Program-made: the position numbers and the translations under genes
Notes under the pieces: generated by a model
The model's input: the letters and a program-made list of their open reading frames with translations, nothing else
What the model was told of the DNA's origin: nothing
Database searches by the model: none
Part shown: positions 34,474 through 43,671 of the stretch, piece by piece
Position numbering within the stretch: position 1 is the stretch's first letter
Layout: each line of letters begins with the position of its first letter
Assembly (NCBI RefSeq): GCF_000292915.1
Contig: NC_018514.1
Coordinates: 2,480,001-2,544,000 of the forward strand
DNA: 64,000 bases
Direction: 5' to 3'
From: Burkholderia cepacia GG4
GTDB lineage: Bacteria; Pseudomonadota; Gammaproteobacteria; Burkholderiales; Burkholderiaceae

Positions 34474-35961
34474 CTACATCGGGCGCACCTTGCGGTTCAC
34501 GCGCTCGTCGAGCAGGTTCGCGACGCCGAGCATCGCGTTGACCGCACACCAGCGCAGCGGCTCCGGCGGCACCGACGGCGTCTTGTGGGTCAGCGTGTCG
34601 AGCAGCGGCGATTGCCCGTCGTGTATGCGCTCTGCCAGCACGCGCCCGATCAGCGACTGCGTGCCGACACCGTGCCCCGAGCAGCCGGCCGTGTAGAACA
34701 CGTTGCGGTGCGCGCCGGCCGCGCCGACCACCGGCAACGCGTCGCCGGCGAACGAGATGTAGCCGCTCCAGCAGGCACGCACCGGCACGTTGCCCAGTTG
34801 CGGAAAGCGTGCGTGCAGCGTCTTCGCGAGCGAGCGATACGCGTCGTCGTCCGCCACGTTCGGCGTCTGCGAACCGTACACGTAGTGCAGCCGCTTGGTC
34901 GTCAGCAGCAGCGTGTTGCGCGCGGTGAGGCGATGGCTTTCCATCGTCAGGTGCGGCGTCACGATGCCCTCGCGGTTCGGCCAGCCCAGCGCATCGAGCT
35001 GCGCATCGGACAGCGGCTCGGTTTCGAGCGCCGACACGCGCAACGGCATCACCTTGTCGCCGAGCAGCCCGAGTTGCGGCGTGTACGCGTTGGTCGCGAG
35101 CACCAGAACCGGCGCGCTCGCGCTGCCGCGCGCGGTGCGCACGCGCACCGTCTCGCCTTCGTCGAAGCCGAGCAGCGCGGTGTTCTCATACAGCTTCACG
35201 CCGGCCGCGAGCGCCGCGCGCCGCAACCCCGTCACGTACTTGCCGGGATCGAGCGTGCCGCCGCCCGGCACGTACGCACCGAACAGGAAAGCCGGCGGAA
35301 TGCCGCGCGCGCGCATCGCTGCGCCGTCGAGGAACTGCGCGGGCGAGCCGAGCGCGATGCCGGTTGCCATGCTCTCGCGCAAGCGCTTCTCCTGCGACGG
35401 ATGCACGCCCGCGCGGATGATGCCCGACGCGCGGTAGTCGCAATCGATCGCGTAGTCGGCGAGCTTGCGTTCGACATAGGCGACGCCTTCGTCGTAGAAG
35501 CCGACGATCCGCTTCGCCTGCTCGTGCCCGACGCGCTTGACGAACAGTTCGTACTCGAGCCCCTGGCCGCCCGCGAGATAGCCGGCGTTGCGCCCGCTCG
35601 CGCCGAAGCCCGCGAACTCGCGCTCGAGCACGACGACGCTCGCGCCGCGCGAGGCCAGCTCCAGCGCCGTCGACAGGCCGGCGAAGCCGGCGCCGACTAC
35701 GATCACGTCCGCGTGCACGTCGCCTTCGAGCGGCGGCTGCGCGTGATCCGGCGCTTCGATCCAGCCACCGATCGGACGATACTTCTGCAACGCGGCGTCC
35801 GCGCGGATTGCCTCGCCCCAGCGCGCGAGCGGGCCGGCCGCCTCCATCCCGGCCGCCTGCATCGACGCGGCCGCGCCGACGCCGCCCGCGGCGCGCTCCG
35901 CCGCCTGCCGTTCCGCCGGTCCTGTGTGTCCGGCCATCGTCACACCATATGCGTCGCCCAT
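34474..35961 (-). CDS. DadA/PuuB-like FAD-dependent amine oxidoreductase
   Basis: A 495-residue D-amino-acid-oxidase-fold flavoprotein. After a 75-residue N-terminal stretch it has VIVVGAGFAGLSTALELASRG (Rossmann GxGxxG), FAGFGASGRNAGYLAGG (the family SGRNxG), and near the C-terminus WSGYISFAGDALPVVG with GCSGHGVGTQSLIGRVLAE. Closest types are gamma-glutamylputrescine oxidase and related secondary-amine oxidases. No export signal is seen, so it is cytoplasmic. The ATG follows GGAGG and sits 11 bases behind the thiolase stop; it ends the four-gene unit of promoter copy B. It may remove an amine-bearing group from an intermediate. Confidence 0.87.
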   Translation of the reverse strand: MGDAYGVTMAGHTGPAERQAAERAAGGVGAAASMQAAGMEAAGPLARWGEAIRADAALQKYRPIGGWIEAPDHAQPPLEGDVHADVIVVGAGFAGLSTALELASRGASVVVLEREFAGFGASGRNAGYLAGGQGLEYELFVKRVGHEQAKRIVGFYDEGVAYVERKLADYAIDCDYRASGIIRAGVHPSQEKRLRESMATGIALGSPAQFLDGAAMRARGIPPAFLFGAYVPGGGTLDPGKYVTGLRRAALAAGVKLYENTALLGFDEGETVRVRTARGSASAPVLVLATNAYTPQLGLLGDKVMPLRVSALETEPLSDAQLDALGWPNREGIVTPHLTMESHRLTARNTLLLTTKRLHYVYGSQTPNVADDDAYRSLAKTLHARFPQLGNVPVRACWSGYISFAGDALPVVGAAGAHRNVFYTAGCSGHGVGTQSLIGRVLAERIHDGQSPLLDTLTHKTPSVPPEPLRWCAVNAMLGVANLLDERVNRKVRPM

Positions 35962-35972
35962 GTCCGCCTCCG

Positions 35973-37214
35973 TCAATCCCGGCTGAGAATGTGAATCGCC
36001 AGCGCCGCTTCCTCGATGCCCTGCAGGCCGCCGCCGTTTTCCTGGATCGCATGGCGCGCGCCCTGCACCTGGCGCGCACCGGCCTCGCCGCGCAGCTGCG
36101 TGACCAGTTCGTAAAGCTGCCCGATGCCGGTCGCGCCGAGCGGATGGCCCTTCGATTCGAGGCCCCCCGACGGGTTGATCGGAATCCGCCCGCCGAGCGT
36201 GAACTCGCCGCGCTCCGCGGCCGGGCCGCCTTCGCCGAGCGGCACGAAGCCGAGGTTCTCGGCCTGGATGATTTCGCCCATCGCCGACGCGTCGTGCACT
36301 TCGGCGACATCCATGTCCTCCGGCCCGACGCCGGCCTGCTCGTATGCCTGCAGCGCAGCGAGCCGGCCGATGTGCTTGTGCGGCTCGTCGATCCGGCGGC
36401 GCGTGAAACTGCGGATCACGCTCGCGGCGATCCGGATGCAGCGGCTGCGATCGGCGCCGATGCGGGCCAGCCCTTCCTCGGTACAGAGGATCGCCGCGGC
36501 CGCGCCGTCCGACAGCGGCGCGCACATCGGCAGCGTGATCGGATACGTGATCGGCGGCGCCGCCAGCACCTCGTCGATCGTGAACGGCTGGCGGAACTGC
36601 GAGTACGGGTTGTGCACCGAATGCGCGTGGTTCTTCGCGGACACGGCCGCGATCTGCCGCTGCGTCGTGCCGTACGTGCGCATGTGATGCCGGCACATCG
36701 CCGCGTAGATCTTCATGAAGCGGCTGTACGGCCGCTCGGATTCCGAGCCGGGCGGCGGCTCGATCCCTTCGCCGAGCCGCGCGAGCGTCGCGAAATTGTC
36801 GTCGACGCGCGCGACATCCCAGCCGGCCTCGAACAGCGCGAACGACTTCGCCTTGTCCGCGACGTTCATCTTTTCCGCGCCGAGCGCCAGCGCGACGTCG
36901 CACGCGCCCGCCTGCAGCTCGCGCACGGCCAGGTGCACGGCCGTGCTGCCGGACGCGCACGCATTCTCGACGTTGAACATCGGAATGCCGTCGAGGCCGA
37001 TCTTGCTGAACACGACCTGGCCGGGGATCGACAGCTGCCCCTGCAGCGCACCGTTGGTGATGCCGGAGTAGAACGCCGCACGGATCGCATCGGCATGGCA
37101 GCCGGCGTCGCGCAACGCGCGCTGCAGTGCCTCGCGTGCGAGGTCCTCGACGCTGCGGTCGGGGTGCTTGCCAAACACGGTCATCGCAATGCCGGCGATG
37201 TAGATGTTTCTCAT
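35973..37214 (-). CDS. SCP2-type thiolase
   Basis: A 413-residue thiolase-fold protein, likely acetyl-CoA acetyltransferase-like. The acyl-binding cysteine is in VENACASGSTAVHLA near residue 88 and the histidine in GGLESKGHPLGATG near 355. The region where many thiolases carry the HDC(F/A) or C-terminal CxG reads EVHDASAMGE, so the usual cysteine is not at that position. It resembles the SCP-x/lipid-transfer thiolase branch used in steroid and branched-chain side-chain cleavage. AAGGA precedes the ATG. It lies in the operon between the CoA ligase and the DadA-like gene. Confidence 0.88.
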   Translation of the reverse strand: MRNIYIAGIAMTVFGKHPDRSVEDLAREALQRALRDAGCHADAIRAAFYSGITNGALQGQLSIPGQVVFSKIGLDGIPMFNVENACASGSTAVHLAVRELQAGACDVALALGAEKMNVADKAKSFALFEAGWDVARVDDNFATLARLGEGIEPPPGSESERPYSRFMKIYAAMCRHHMRTYGTTQRQIAAVSAKNHAHSVHNPYSQFRQPFTIDEVLAAPPITYPITLPMCAPLSDGAAAAILCTEEGLARIGADRSRCIRIAASVIRSFTRRRIDEPHKHIGRLAALQAYEQAGVGPEDMDVAEVHDASAMGEIIQAENLGFVPLGEGGPAAERGEFTLGGRIPINPSGGLESKGHPLGATGIGQLYELVTQLRGEAGARQVQGARHAIQENGGGLQGIEEAALAIHILSRD

Positions 37215-37239
37215 CGTCTGTAGTCCTTATCGATCAGGC

Positions 37240-38793
37240 TCAAATCCTGCGTTGCTGGCCTCGCCAGTACTGTTCGCGCAGGTCCTTCTTCAGCACCTTG
37301 CCGGCCGTGCTGCGCGGCAGCGCGGCGATGAAGTCCACGCTCTTCGGCGCCTTCACCGAGCCGAGCTGCGCCTTGCACAGCGCGATCAGCTCGTCGGCGC
37401 TCACCTGCTGGCCCGCATTGAGCTCGACGACGGCCTTCACGGCCTCGCCCCACTTGTCGTCTGGCACGCCGATCACCGCGCAGTCCTGCACCGCCGGATG
37501 CGCCCAGATCACCTGCTCGACTTCGCTCGGATAGACGTTGAAGCCGCCGCTGATGATCATGTCCTTCTTGCGGTCGGTGATGTGCAGGTAGCCGTCACGA
37601 TCGAGATGGCCGATGTCGCCGGTGTGCAGCCCGCCGTCGACGATCGTCTCGGCCGTCTTGTCCGGCGCGCGGTAGTAGCCCTTCATCACGAGGTCGCCGC
37701 GCACGCAGATCTCGCCGGTCTCGCCCGGCTTCAGCACCTCGCCGTGCTCGTCGATGATCTCGACGCGCACCAGCGGGTTCGGACGGCCGACCGACGCCAG
37801 CCGTTCGTCAGGCGCCAGCGCGCCGTCGACGAAATGCTCGGCCGGCGTCAGGTACGAGATCGATGCGGGTGCTTCGGTCTGCCCATAGCCGCCCGTCATC
37901 ACCGGGCCGAATACGTCGATCGCGCGCTTGAGCTTCTCGACCGACATCGGCGCGGCGCCGTACAGGAAGTAACGCAGCGACGAGAAGTCGACCTGGTCGA
38001 TGCCGGGGATGTCGAGCAGCCGGTAGATCACGGTCGGCGGCAGGAAGAACTCGGTCACGCGATGTTTCACGATCGCGCCGAGCAGCAGCGCGGGGTCGGG
38101 CTTCGGCAGCACGACCACCGTGCCGCCGCGCGCGGTGCACGGCAACGACATCATCCCGGCGGTGTGCGTCATCGGCGCGGCGGCGAGATTGACCGGCCGC
38201 TCGGCCCCATACGACATCGCGATCATGAAGTTCGCGAAGTACGTCTGGAACGAGCGGTGCGTGTTCATCACGCCTTTCGGCAGGCCGGTCGTGCCGCCGG
38301 TGGCCGACACCGTGACGACGTCGTCCATCGCGCAATGGACGACCGGTGGCGTCGTCGGCTGCCCTTCGCTCCACGTCGCGAGCGACGGCGCCCACGGCAG
38401 GTCGGCGTCGATGCACACCCACAGCCGAACCTTCGGCAGGCTCGGCCGCAGCGCGTCGATCGCGTCCGCGAACGCGCGGTGGAAGAACAGCACCTCGCAG
38501 TCGAACGCGTCGAGCACGTACTGGTTCTCGGCCGGCGCGTTGCGGCCGTTGACCGGGATATATGCGAGCCCCGCGCGCCACATCCCGAGCGCGCAGCTCC
38601 AGCCCGTCACGTCGTTGTCCGCCCACACCGCCGCCTTCGCCTCCTTCGCGAAGCCGGCGGCGAGCAGCCCGTTCGCGATGCGGCACGACAGCTCGCCGAT
38701 CTCCTGGAACGTGTAGCTGCGCTCGTCCTGGATATAGGCGATGCCGGCGGGATTGATGCGCCACCCGCGGTCGTAGAAATCGATAATGGCCAT
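37240..38793 (-). CDS. Acyl-CoA ligase (ANL family) of the regulon
   Basis: A 517-residue AMP-forming acyl-CoA ligase. It has P-loop VSATGGTTGLPKGVM near residue 163, TGGYGQTEAP near 296, TGDIGHLDRDGYLHITDRKKDMIISGG near 400 and the catalytic lysine in RSTAGKVLKKDLRE near 500. The glycine-rich loop and length fit FadD3/FadK-like ligases for unusual fatty or cyclic acids. It is the second gene of the copy-B unit, 42 bases after the saccharopine-dehydrogenase-like gene. It would make the CoA thioester consumed by the acyl-CoA dehydrogenase and thiolase. Confidence 0.9.
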   Translation of the reverse strand: MAIIDFYDRGWRINPAGIAYIQDERSYTFQEIGELSCRIANGLLAAGFAKEAKAAVWADNDVTGWSCALGMWRAGLAYIPVNGRNAPAENQYVLDAFDCEVLFFHRAFADAIDALRPSLPKVRLWVCIDADLPWAPSLATWSEGQPTTPPVVHCAMDDVVTVSATGGTTGLPKGVMNTHRSFQTYFANFMIAMSYGAERPVNLAAAPMTHTAGMMSLPCTARGGTVVVLPKPDPALLLGAIVKHRVTEFFLPPTVIYRLLDIPGIDQVDFSSLRYFLYGAAPMSVEKLKRAIDVFGPVMTGGYGQTEAPASISYLTPAEHFVDGALAPDERLASVGRPNPLVRVEIIDEHGEVLKPGETGEICVRGDLVMKGYYRAPDKTAETIVDGGLHTGDIGHLDRDGYLHITDRKKDMIISGGFNVYPSEVEQVIWAHPAVQDCAVIGVPDDKWGEAVKAVVELNAGQQVSADELIALCKAQLGSVKAPKSVDFIAALPRSTAGKVLKKDLREQYWRGQQRRI

Positions 38794-38835
38794 GTCACGT
38801 GTTCCGTTGAATGTGGTTCGGCAGGGCGGCAGCCG

Positions 38836-39966
38836 TCACAGTTGCGTGACCGTCGCGCGCGCGAGCCCGCGCTGTTCGAGGAAGCCGAGCAGGTAGCGAT
38901 GGCCGAACGCCTTCGAGCCCGAGGCGAAGCCCGTGCGCGCGACGTCGCCGTCGAGCAGCTTGAGCACGCCCGCCGCGTGGATCGCGCCGGTCGAGATGTA
39001 CGGCGTGATGCCGTGCACGGTCGCGCGCACCGACGCGAGCTGGCCGCGGCCGATCGCGAAGTCGACGCTGCGCTGGATCGTCGTGCGCTCGCGCGGCGGC
39101 ATCGTCGGCGTGGTCGAATCGACGACCTGCTTGAGGATCGCGTCCTGCTGCTCGCGCGGCAGGTGCTTGTATTCGGCTTCCCATTTCTGCCCGAACTGGT
39201 GCACCAGCTTCATCACGTTGTTGTCGTAGAAGCCGACGCACGAGATGCAGCTGCGCACGCGCGCATCGCGTTCGAAATAGACGGGCAGCGACGTGCCGCC
39301 CCACGGCAGGCAGAACACCGGCTGCATGAGCTCGGGCGTCGCCACGGTGAACGACGCGTCCGCCGCGTGCGGCACGAGCGCCTTCTCCCACAGGTAGCAG
39401 GACTCGTGGCGTGCGCCGTCGAAGATCGTCGCGGTCGAACCGATGCTCACGCCGGCCGCGCCGCGCGGGCCGCGCGTCAGCGTGGCGGTCTCCAGCGCAT
39501 CGATGCCCGGCGTTTCGAGCGCGAGTTCGGCGGCGATCTCGGCGAACGTGTACATGTACGCGTTCGACGACGACACCAGCAGGCCGGCCTGGCGGTACAG
39601 CTCGCCGAACTGGTCGCGCACCTCGCGGATATACGACTGCTCGCCGGTCGTATCGAGGTGATGGCAGCCGGCCTTCAGCGCGGCCTCGACGCCGACGAGC
39701 CCGAAGCTCGAGAACGGCCCGACGGTATTGCAGACCACCTTCGCGCCGCGAAACGCGTTCACGAGCGCATCGACGTCGTGTTCGGCCTCGATGATTTCGT
39801 ATTGCGCCGATTCGAGGCGCACGACGCGCTGCGCCATCATGTCCTTCGTGCGGCCCGCGTTGCGCGCGACCGCGGTGAACGGGATGTTCTGGTCGATCAG
39901 CCAGTCCATGATCAACATGCCGGTGTAACCGCTGGCGCCATAAACGACGACGGGGTGCTTAGCCAT
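38836..39966 (-). CDS. Saccharopine dehydrogenase-like NAD(P)-binding protein
   Basis: A 376-residue protein with an N-terminal Rossmann domain VVVYGASGYTGMLIMDWLID and the trans-acting enoyl-reductase/saccharopine dehydrogenase-like layout (KVVCNTVGPFSSFG, AGCHHLDTTGEQSYI). It is not a lysine-biosynthetic enzyme by context. Relatives act as reductases in lipid pathways in actinobacteria and others. It leads the four-gene unit behind promoter copy B, with CAGGAGACA before the ATG. It probably oxidises or reduces an alcohol/imine/enoyl intermediate; the substrate is unknown. Confidence 0.8.
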   Translation of the reverse strand: MAKHPVVVYGASGYTGMLIMDWLIDQNIPFTAVARNAGRTKDMMAQRVVRLESAQYEIIEAEHDVDALVNAFRGAKVVCNTVGPFSSFGLVGVEAALKAGCHHLDTTGEQSYIREVRDQFGELYRQAGLLVSSSNAYMYTFAEIAAELALETPGIDALETATLTRGPRGAAGVSIGSTATIFDGARHESCYLWEKALVPHAADASFTVATPELMQPVFCLPWGGTSLPVYFERDARVRSCISCVGFYDNNVMKLVHQFGQKWEAEYKHLPREQQDAILKQVVDSTTPTMPPRERTTIQRSVDFAIGRGQLASVRATVHGITPYISTGAIHAAGVLKLLDGDVARTGFASGSKAFGHRYLLGFLEQRGLARATVTQL

Positions 39967-40047
39967 GGTTGTCTCCTGAAACGTGAGTTGTTGAAAATCG
40001 GGTAGGACGAACGTCCGCTACTGCCGCTTCGCATTCGGGTGCTTCTT

Positions 40048-40117
40048 TGTAGAACACATTACCAATCTTAGGTCACTATGACAAAATTAACGGCGAAGAA
40101 AAAGGCAGGGTATTCCC
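40048..40117 (-). promoter_or_regulatory. Shared promoter/operator module, copy B
   Basis: Minus-strand -10-like TCTACA at plus 40048-40053; palindrome GTCACTATGAC at 40072-40082 (one mismatch in the dyad) with -35 GTGACC; A-rich tract; then GGCAGGGTATTCCC at 40104-40117. The TAGG-to-GGG spacing is 39 bases, as in copies A and D. Here the upstream element does not form a good hairpin, which argues for a protein-binding role. It drives the gene starting at 39966. Confidence 0.75.
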
Positions 40118-40138
40118 GGTCCTGATGCGCCGTCCGCA

Positions 40139-40828
40139 TCATCGGGCCGCGCCGCCCTCGCCACCCACACCGTCCGGCAACAAGCCAGCCAGATAGTGCG
40201 CAATCGCCCGTGTGTCGTCGCCGGACAGCGTCGCGGCCACGCCGTTCATCGCGCCGCTCGGATCGTGACGCTTGCCCGTCCGGAACGCCGCAAGTTGCGC
40301 CTCCAGGTAAAGCTGCCCCTGGCCCGCGAGGCGCGGCATGTGGTCCTGGCCCGTCAGCGCCGCGCCGTGGCACGCCCGGCAACTGCGGGCCTCGACCAGC
40401 GCCATCCCGCGCTGCGCGAGCGCCGTGTCGGCCGGCACCGCCTCGTTGCGCTCAGGCGCCTGCCGCGCGAAATAGGTCGCCAGCGCGTCGATCTTCGCGT
40501 CGTCGAGTTCGCGCGACAGCGGCCCCATGTACGCGTTGCGGCGCGCTTCGCTCGCGAATGCGCGCAGCTGCGCGGCGATGTAGGTCGCCGGCTGGCCCGA
40601 CAGCGACGGATACCACGCGTTCCGCGACTGCCCGTGCGTGCCATGGCAGAAGAAGCAGGTCTCCTGCCGCTGCGGCCACGCGCCGCCGTTCGCCTTGTCC
40701 GCGTCGCCGATCGCGGTCATCGCCGTCTCGTAACGCATGCCGTCGACCAGGTCGGGGCCGTACAGCGTGCCGGCTGCCGCCATGCCCGCGATCACGAGCA
40801 CGGCGCCGATCAACCAGGTTCGTTTCAT
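40139..40828 (-). CDS. Membrane-anchored diheme cytochrome c (paralogue 1)
   Basis: A 229-residue c-type cytochrome with an N-terminal signal/anchor helix (WLIGAVLVIAGMAAAGTLY) and two CxxCH haem sites, CFFCHGTHGQ near residue 57 and CRACHGAALTG near 155. Each is followed by the duplicated P.L.GQ...Y...QL.AF pattern of cytochrome c4-like proteins. It begins directly at the flavoprotein stop with no gap. It is the expected electron acceptor for that periplasmic dehydrogenase, passing electrons to the respiratory chain. It is the last gene of the nine-gene unit begun at promoter copy C. Confidence 0.9.
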   Translation of the reverse strand: MKRTWLIGAVLVIAGMAAAGTLYGPDLVDGMRYETAMTAIGDADKANGGAWPQRQETCFFCHGTHGQSRNAWYPSLSGQPATYIAAQLRAFASEARRNAYMGPLSRELDDAKIDALATYFARQAPERNEAVPADTALAQRGMALVEARSCRACHGAALTGQDHMPRLAGQGQLYLEAQLAAFRTGKRHDPSGAMNGVAATLSGDDTRAIAHYLAGLLPDGVGGEGGAAR

Positions 40829-42307
40829 TCATGCCTCCCCGGTGTGGCCGGCCAGCTTGCCGAGCGCCTGCAGTGCCGCGCGGTGCCCGGAACGCACCGC
40901 GCCGTCCATCGAGCCGGGCCACAGGTCGGCCGTCTCGGTGCCCGACCAGATCAGCCGGCCGGCCTCCGGGCGCAGGTATTTGCCCCATTTCGTCCAGAAG
41001 CCGGGCGGCAGCGGATGGATGCACTGCAGCGTCCACGGATCGACGCGGCCCCAGTCGTAGTCGTGGAACTGCGTCGGATGCAGCGCCTTGTCGCCGAGCG
41101 CGCGCGCGAACACGGTCGACAGCATCCGTTCGGCGGCCTTCGGTTCTGCCGGCAGCGCCCCCGGCGCGACGAACGCGGCGAGCACGCCGACCGAGCCGTC
41201 CGGCGGCGAGTTGTCGTACGCCATGAAAACCGGGCCGCCGACTTCGAAGATCTGCCCGTTGTAGCCGTCGTCGCGCCAGAACGGCCGCTCGTACACGTGC
41301 ACCGTCTTGCGCATCGGCGCATTCGCGGGCCAGTTGCGCTGCAGTTGCGCGCGGCCGGCCGGCAGCGGCGGATCGAACACGATCTGCTCGCAGAGCGCCG
41401 GATTCAGCGCGACGATCACACGCCGCGCGCGGAGCACGCCGCGATCGGTCTGCACCTCGACGACGTCGCGATCCCAGCCCGAGATCCTGCGCACCGGGCA
41501 GGACAGCCGCACCCTCGTGCCGAGCTCGCTCGCCATCCGCAGGCTCAGCACCTGCGAGCCGCCGACGAAGCGCGTTTCCTGCGCGCCGCCCTTGGTCGAC
41601 TCGAGCTTCGTGTAGTCGCAGTCGGCGCTGTTGATGATCGACAGGTAGTGCAGCAGCCCGAGCTGCGCCGGCGCGCCGCCGAGCGACAGCTTCGCTGCGA
41701 GGCCGAGGAAGTAGCCGTCCTCGTAGGTCACGCCCTGCCTGAGCAACCAGTCGCCGTAGCTCAGCTTGTCGAGCTCCGCCGCGTGCTGCGCGGTCCACGG
41801 CTCGCGCGACGGCACACCGCGCGCGAGCGCGCCGAGCTTCGCGCCGATCGCATCATCGCCGCCCGAGCCGCCGTGGAAATCCTGCGCGACGCGCGTGTCG
41901 CCGGCGAGCACGACCGTCTTGCCCGCGTAGAAGGTCGGGAACGTGTCGACGCCGAGTTCGCGCGCCAGATCGGCGATTGCCGTCTGGCCGGGTCCGATCC
42001 ACTGGCCGCCGGCTTCGGAGACGACGCCGTGCCCGAGGTCGTGGTTGCAGGTCCGTCCGCCGACGCGGTCGCGCGCTTCGACGACGACGAACGCGTCGCA
42101 CCCGGCGCGCTTCAGGTCGCGTGCGGCGGCAAGTCCGGCGAGCCCGGCGCCGATGATCACGACGTCGAGAACGCCGCTCGCGGCCATTGCCGGCGTCGCA
42201 CCGTCAGCGAACGACACCTCTCCGGCCGCGAGCGACGCGGCGCCCACCGCCGCGAGACGCAGAATCTGGCGCCGGGTCTGCGCGTCCGGCTTGTGCTTGC
42301 GATTCAT
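40829..42307 (-). CDS. Tat-exported flavin amine-oxidase-like dehydrogenase (paralogue 1)
   Basis: A 492-residue member of the flavin monoamine oxidase family. It starts with a Tat signal (TRRQILRLAAVGAASLAAG), then the FAD motif VVIIGAGLAGLAAARDLKRAG and EARDRVGGRT, GGQWIGPGQTAIADLARELG, and a C-terminal FAD segment WSGTETADLWPGSMDGAVRSG. Periplasmic enzymes of this type such as NicA2 transfer electrons to a cytochrome c rather than oxygen, and the adjacent cytochrome gene supports the same here. GGAG precedes the ATG; a frame upstream to 42412 is rejected. Substrate inferred to be an amine, unproven. Confidence 0.88.
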   Translation of the reverse strand: MNRKHKPDAQTRRQILRLAAVGAASLAAGEVSFADGATPAMAASGVLDVVIIGAGLAGLAAARDLKRAGCDAFVVVEARDRVGGRTCNHDLGHGVVSEAGGQWIGPGQTAIADLARELGVDTFPTFYAGKTVVLAGDTRVAQDFHGGSGGDDAIGAKLGALARGVPSREPWTAQHAAELDKLSYGDWLLRQGVTYEDGYFLGLAAKLSLGGAPAQLGLLHYLSIINSADCDYTKLESTKGGAQETRFVGGSQVLSLRMASELGTRVRLSCPVRRISGWDRDVVEVQTDRGVLRARRVIVALNPALCEQIVFDPPLPAGRAQLQRNWPANAPMRKTVHVYERPFWRDDGYNGQIFEVGGPVFMAYDNSPPDGSVGVLAAFVAPGALPAEPKAAERMLSTVFARALGDKALHPTQFHDYDWGRVDPWTLQCIHPLPPGFWTKWGKYLRPEAGRLIWSGTETADLWPGSMDGAVRSGHRAALQALGKLAGHTGEA

Positions 42308-42356
42308 GTTCAGTGCTCCATCCTTTCTTGCTTGCTTGTCAGTCTGCGGATTCCTC

Positions 42357-43325
42357 TCACCGCGCAGCCAGCACGCCGTCCTGCGAAAACAGGATCGACT
42401 TGCCGCGCGCATCGATCAGCGCGGCGGTGAGCGTCGCGCGATCCGCGCGCTGCGCGACGTCGAACGGGCCGCCCGCGACGCGCTGCGCGAGCGTCAGCCC
42501 GTCGAGCCCGACGCCGACCAGCCCGCCGCCCGTCGCGACGAGATCGGTGATCGAACTGCGCGTACCGGGGTTCAACGCCGCCCACGTCGCGCCGCCGTCG
42601 CGGCTCTCGAACAGGCTGCCGAGCAACCCGCCGACCACGAGCCGGCCGTCCGGCAGCGCGACGCCCGACCACAACGTGCCTTTGCCGCCGGTCGGCAGGT
42701 AGGTCCAGTTCGCGCCGGCATCGGTCGACTTGAGCACCATCCCCTGTTCCGACACGACGTAGAGCGCGTGCGCGGCGTCGGTGAACACGTGGTACAGGTT
42801 GCGGTCGGCCTTGCCGCCGCCCGGCGGCTTCGGCAGCGTCGTGCGCGTCCACGTCCTGCCGCCGTCGTGCGTCTGCAGCATCAGCGACCACAGGCCGACG
42901 GCAATGCCGTCCTGCGCATTCGTGAACAGCACCGAGAACAGCGGCTGGTCGACCGCTGTGTCGAGCCGTTGCGTGACCCACGTGTCGCCGCCGTCGTCGG
43001 TCGCGAGAATCGCGCCCCACTGGCCGACCGCCCAGCCGTGCTTCGCATCCGCGAACCACACGGCCGACAGCGTCGCCGACACCGGCACGCGGCGCGCCTG
43101 GCGCCAGGTCTTGCCGTCGTCGTCGGACAGCAGCACGATCCCGTGCTCGCCGACCGCGACGATCCGCGACCCGGCGCGTGTCGCATCCGTCAGCATCATG
43201 TGGGTCGACGCGGCCCATGCGTGCGCGGGCTGCGTGGCCCAGGCCGCGACGGTTCCGTCCTGCGGTTGCGCGAAGGCCGTCGCGGCGGCGCAGAGCGCGG
43301 TACCGGCAACTAGCGTCTTGATCAT
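42357..43325 (-). CDS. YCF48-like exported beta-propeller protein
   Basis: A 322-residue protein with a signal peptide (MIKTLVAGTALCAAATAFA) and a seven-blade-type propeller made of repeats with the YCF48/sortilin-like pattern (DDGKTWRQ, DDGGDTWVT, HDGGRTWTR, TDAGANWTY, RDGGATWAA). YCF48-like proteins occur next to RND/MMPL, DUF1302 and DUF1329 genes in several proteobacterial lipid-related clusters. Role unknown; an accessory periplasmic scaffold of the transporter is the usual guess. It lies 30 bases after the small exported protein and 49 before the flavoprotein. Confidence 0.85.
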   Translation of the reverse strand: MIKTLVAGTALCAAATAFAQPQDGTVAAWATQPAHAWAASTHMMLTDATRAGSRIVAVGEHGIVLLSDDDGKTWRQARRVPVSATLSAVWFADAKHGWAVGQWGAILATDDGGDTWVTQRLDTAVDQPLFSVLFTNAQDGIAVGLWSLMLQTHDGGRTWTRTTLPKPPGGGKADRNLYHVFTDAAHALYVVSEQGMVLKSTDAGANWTYLPTGGKGTLWSGVALPDGRLVVGGLLGSLFESRDGGATWAALNPGTRSSITDLVATGGGLVGVGLDGLTLAQRVAGGPFDVAQRADRATLTAALIDARGKSILFSQDGVLAAR

Positions 43326-43355
43326 GGTGAGTCTCCGAAGTGGTGTGCGCGGGCA

Positions 43356-43640
43356 TCAGTGGTTGAACAGATCCGACCAGCCGGCATGCGCTACGCCAAG
43401 CGCAACGATCGGTGGCTTGTCGGCATCCGGCGCGGCCGCTGCCTGCCGCTCGGCGTTGCCGTCGTTCGACGACGGCGCGACACCCGGTGTGTCGACCACG
43501 GCGTTGCGCGCACTGACGCGTCTTGCATCGGTCGCGAACGCATGCGCCGACGCGGTCCGGTCCGCGACCGCTTGATGAAATCGCGGGCAGGCAACCGCCG
43601 CGATGCAAAGTGCGGCGCAAGCAGCTAGCGTCTTGACCAT
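43356..43640 (-). CDS. Small exported protein within the transport operon
   Basis: A 94-residue protein, MVKTLAACAALCIAAVA, with a signal peptide of about 18 residues. The rest is a mostly disordered Ala/Asp/Asn/Pro-rich segment (VVDTPGVAPSSNDGNAER) ending GVAHAGWSDLFNH. The start is taken at 43640, where GGAG lies upstream; a frame to 43697 overlaps the RND gene end. It sits between the RND permease (31-base gap) and the YCF48 gene (30 bases). No domain is recognised; it could be a small periplasmic subunit. Confidence 0.6.
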   Translation of the reverse strand: MVKTLAACAALCIAAVACPRFHQAVADRTASAHAFATDARRVSARNAVVDTPGVAPSSNDGNAERQAAAAPDADKPPIVALGVAHAGWSDLFNH

Positions 43641-43671
43641 GACTGAATCTCCGTCAGGATGTTCGTCAGCT

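Noticed and set aside
34474..36960. An 828-residue version of the DadA-like protein
   Set aside because: The upstream part is antiframe of the thiolase; the ATG at 35961 has GGAGG and begins a normal-length protein.
37204..40005. A 933-residue plus-strand frame
   Set aside because: Antisense to the CoA ligase and saccharopine-dehydrogenase-like genes.
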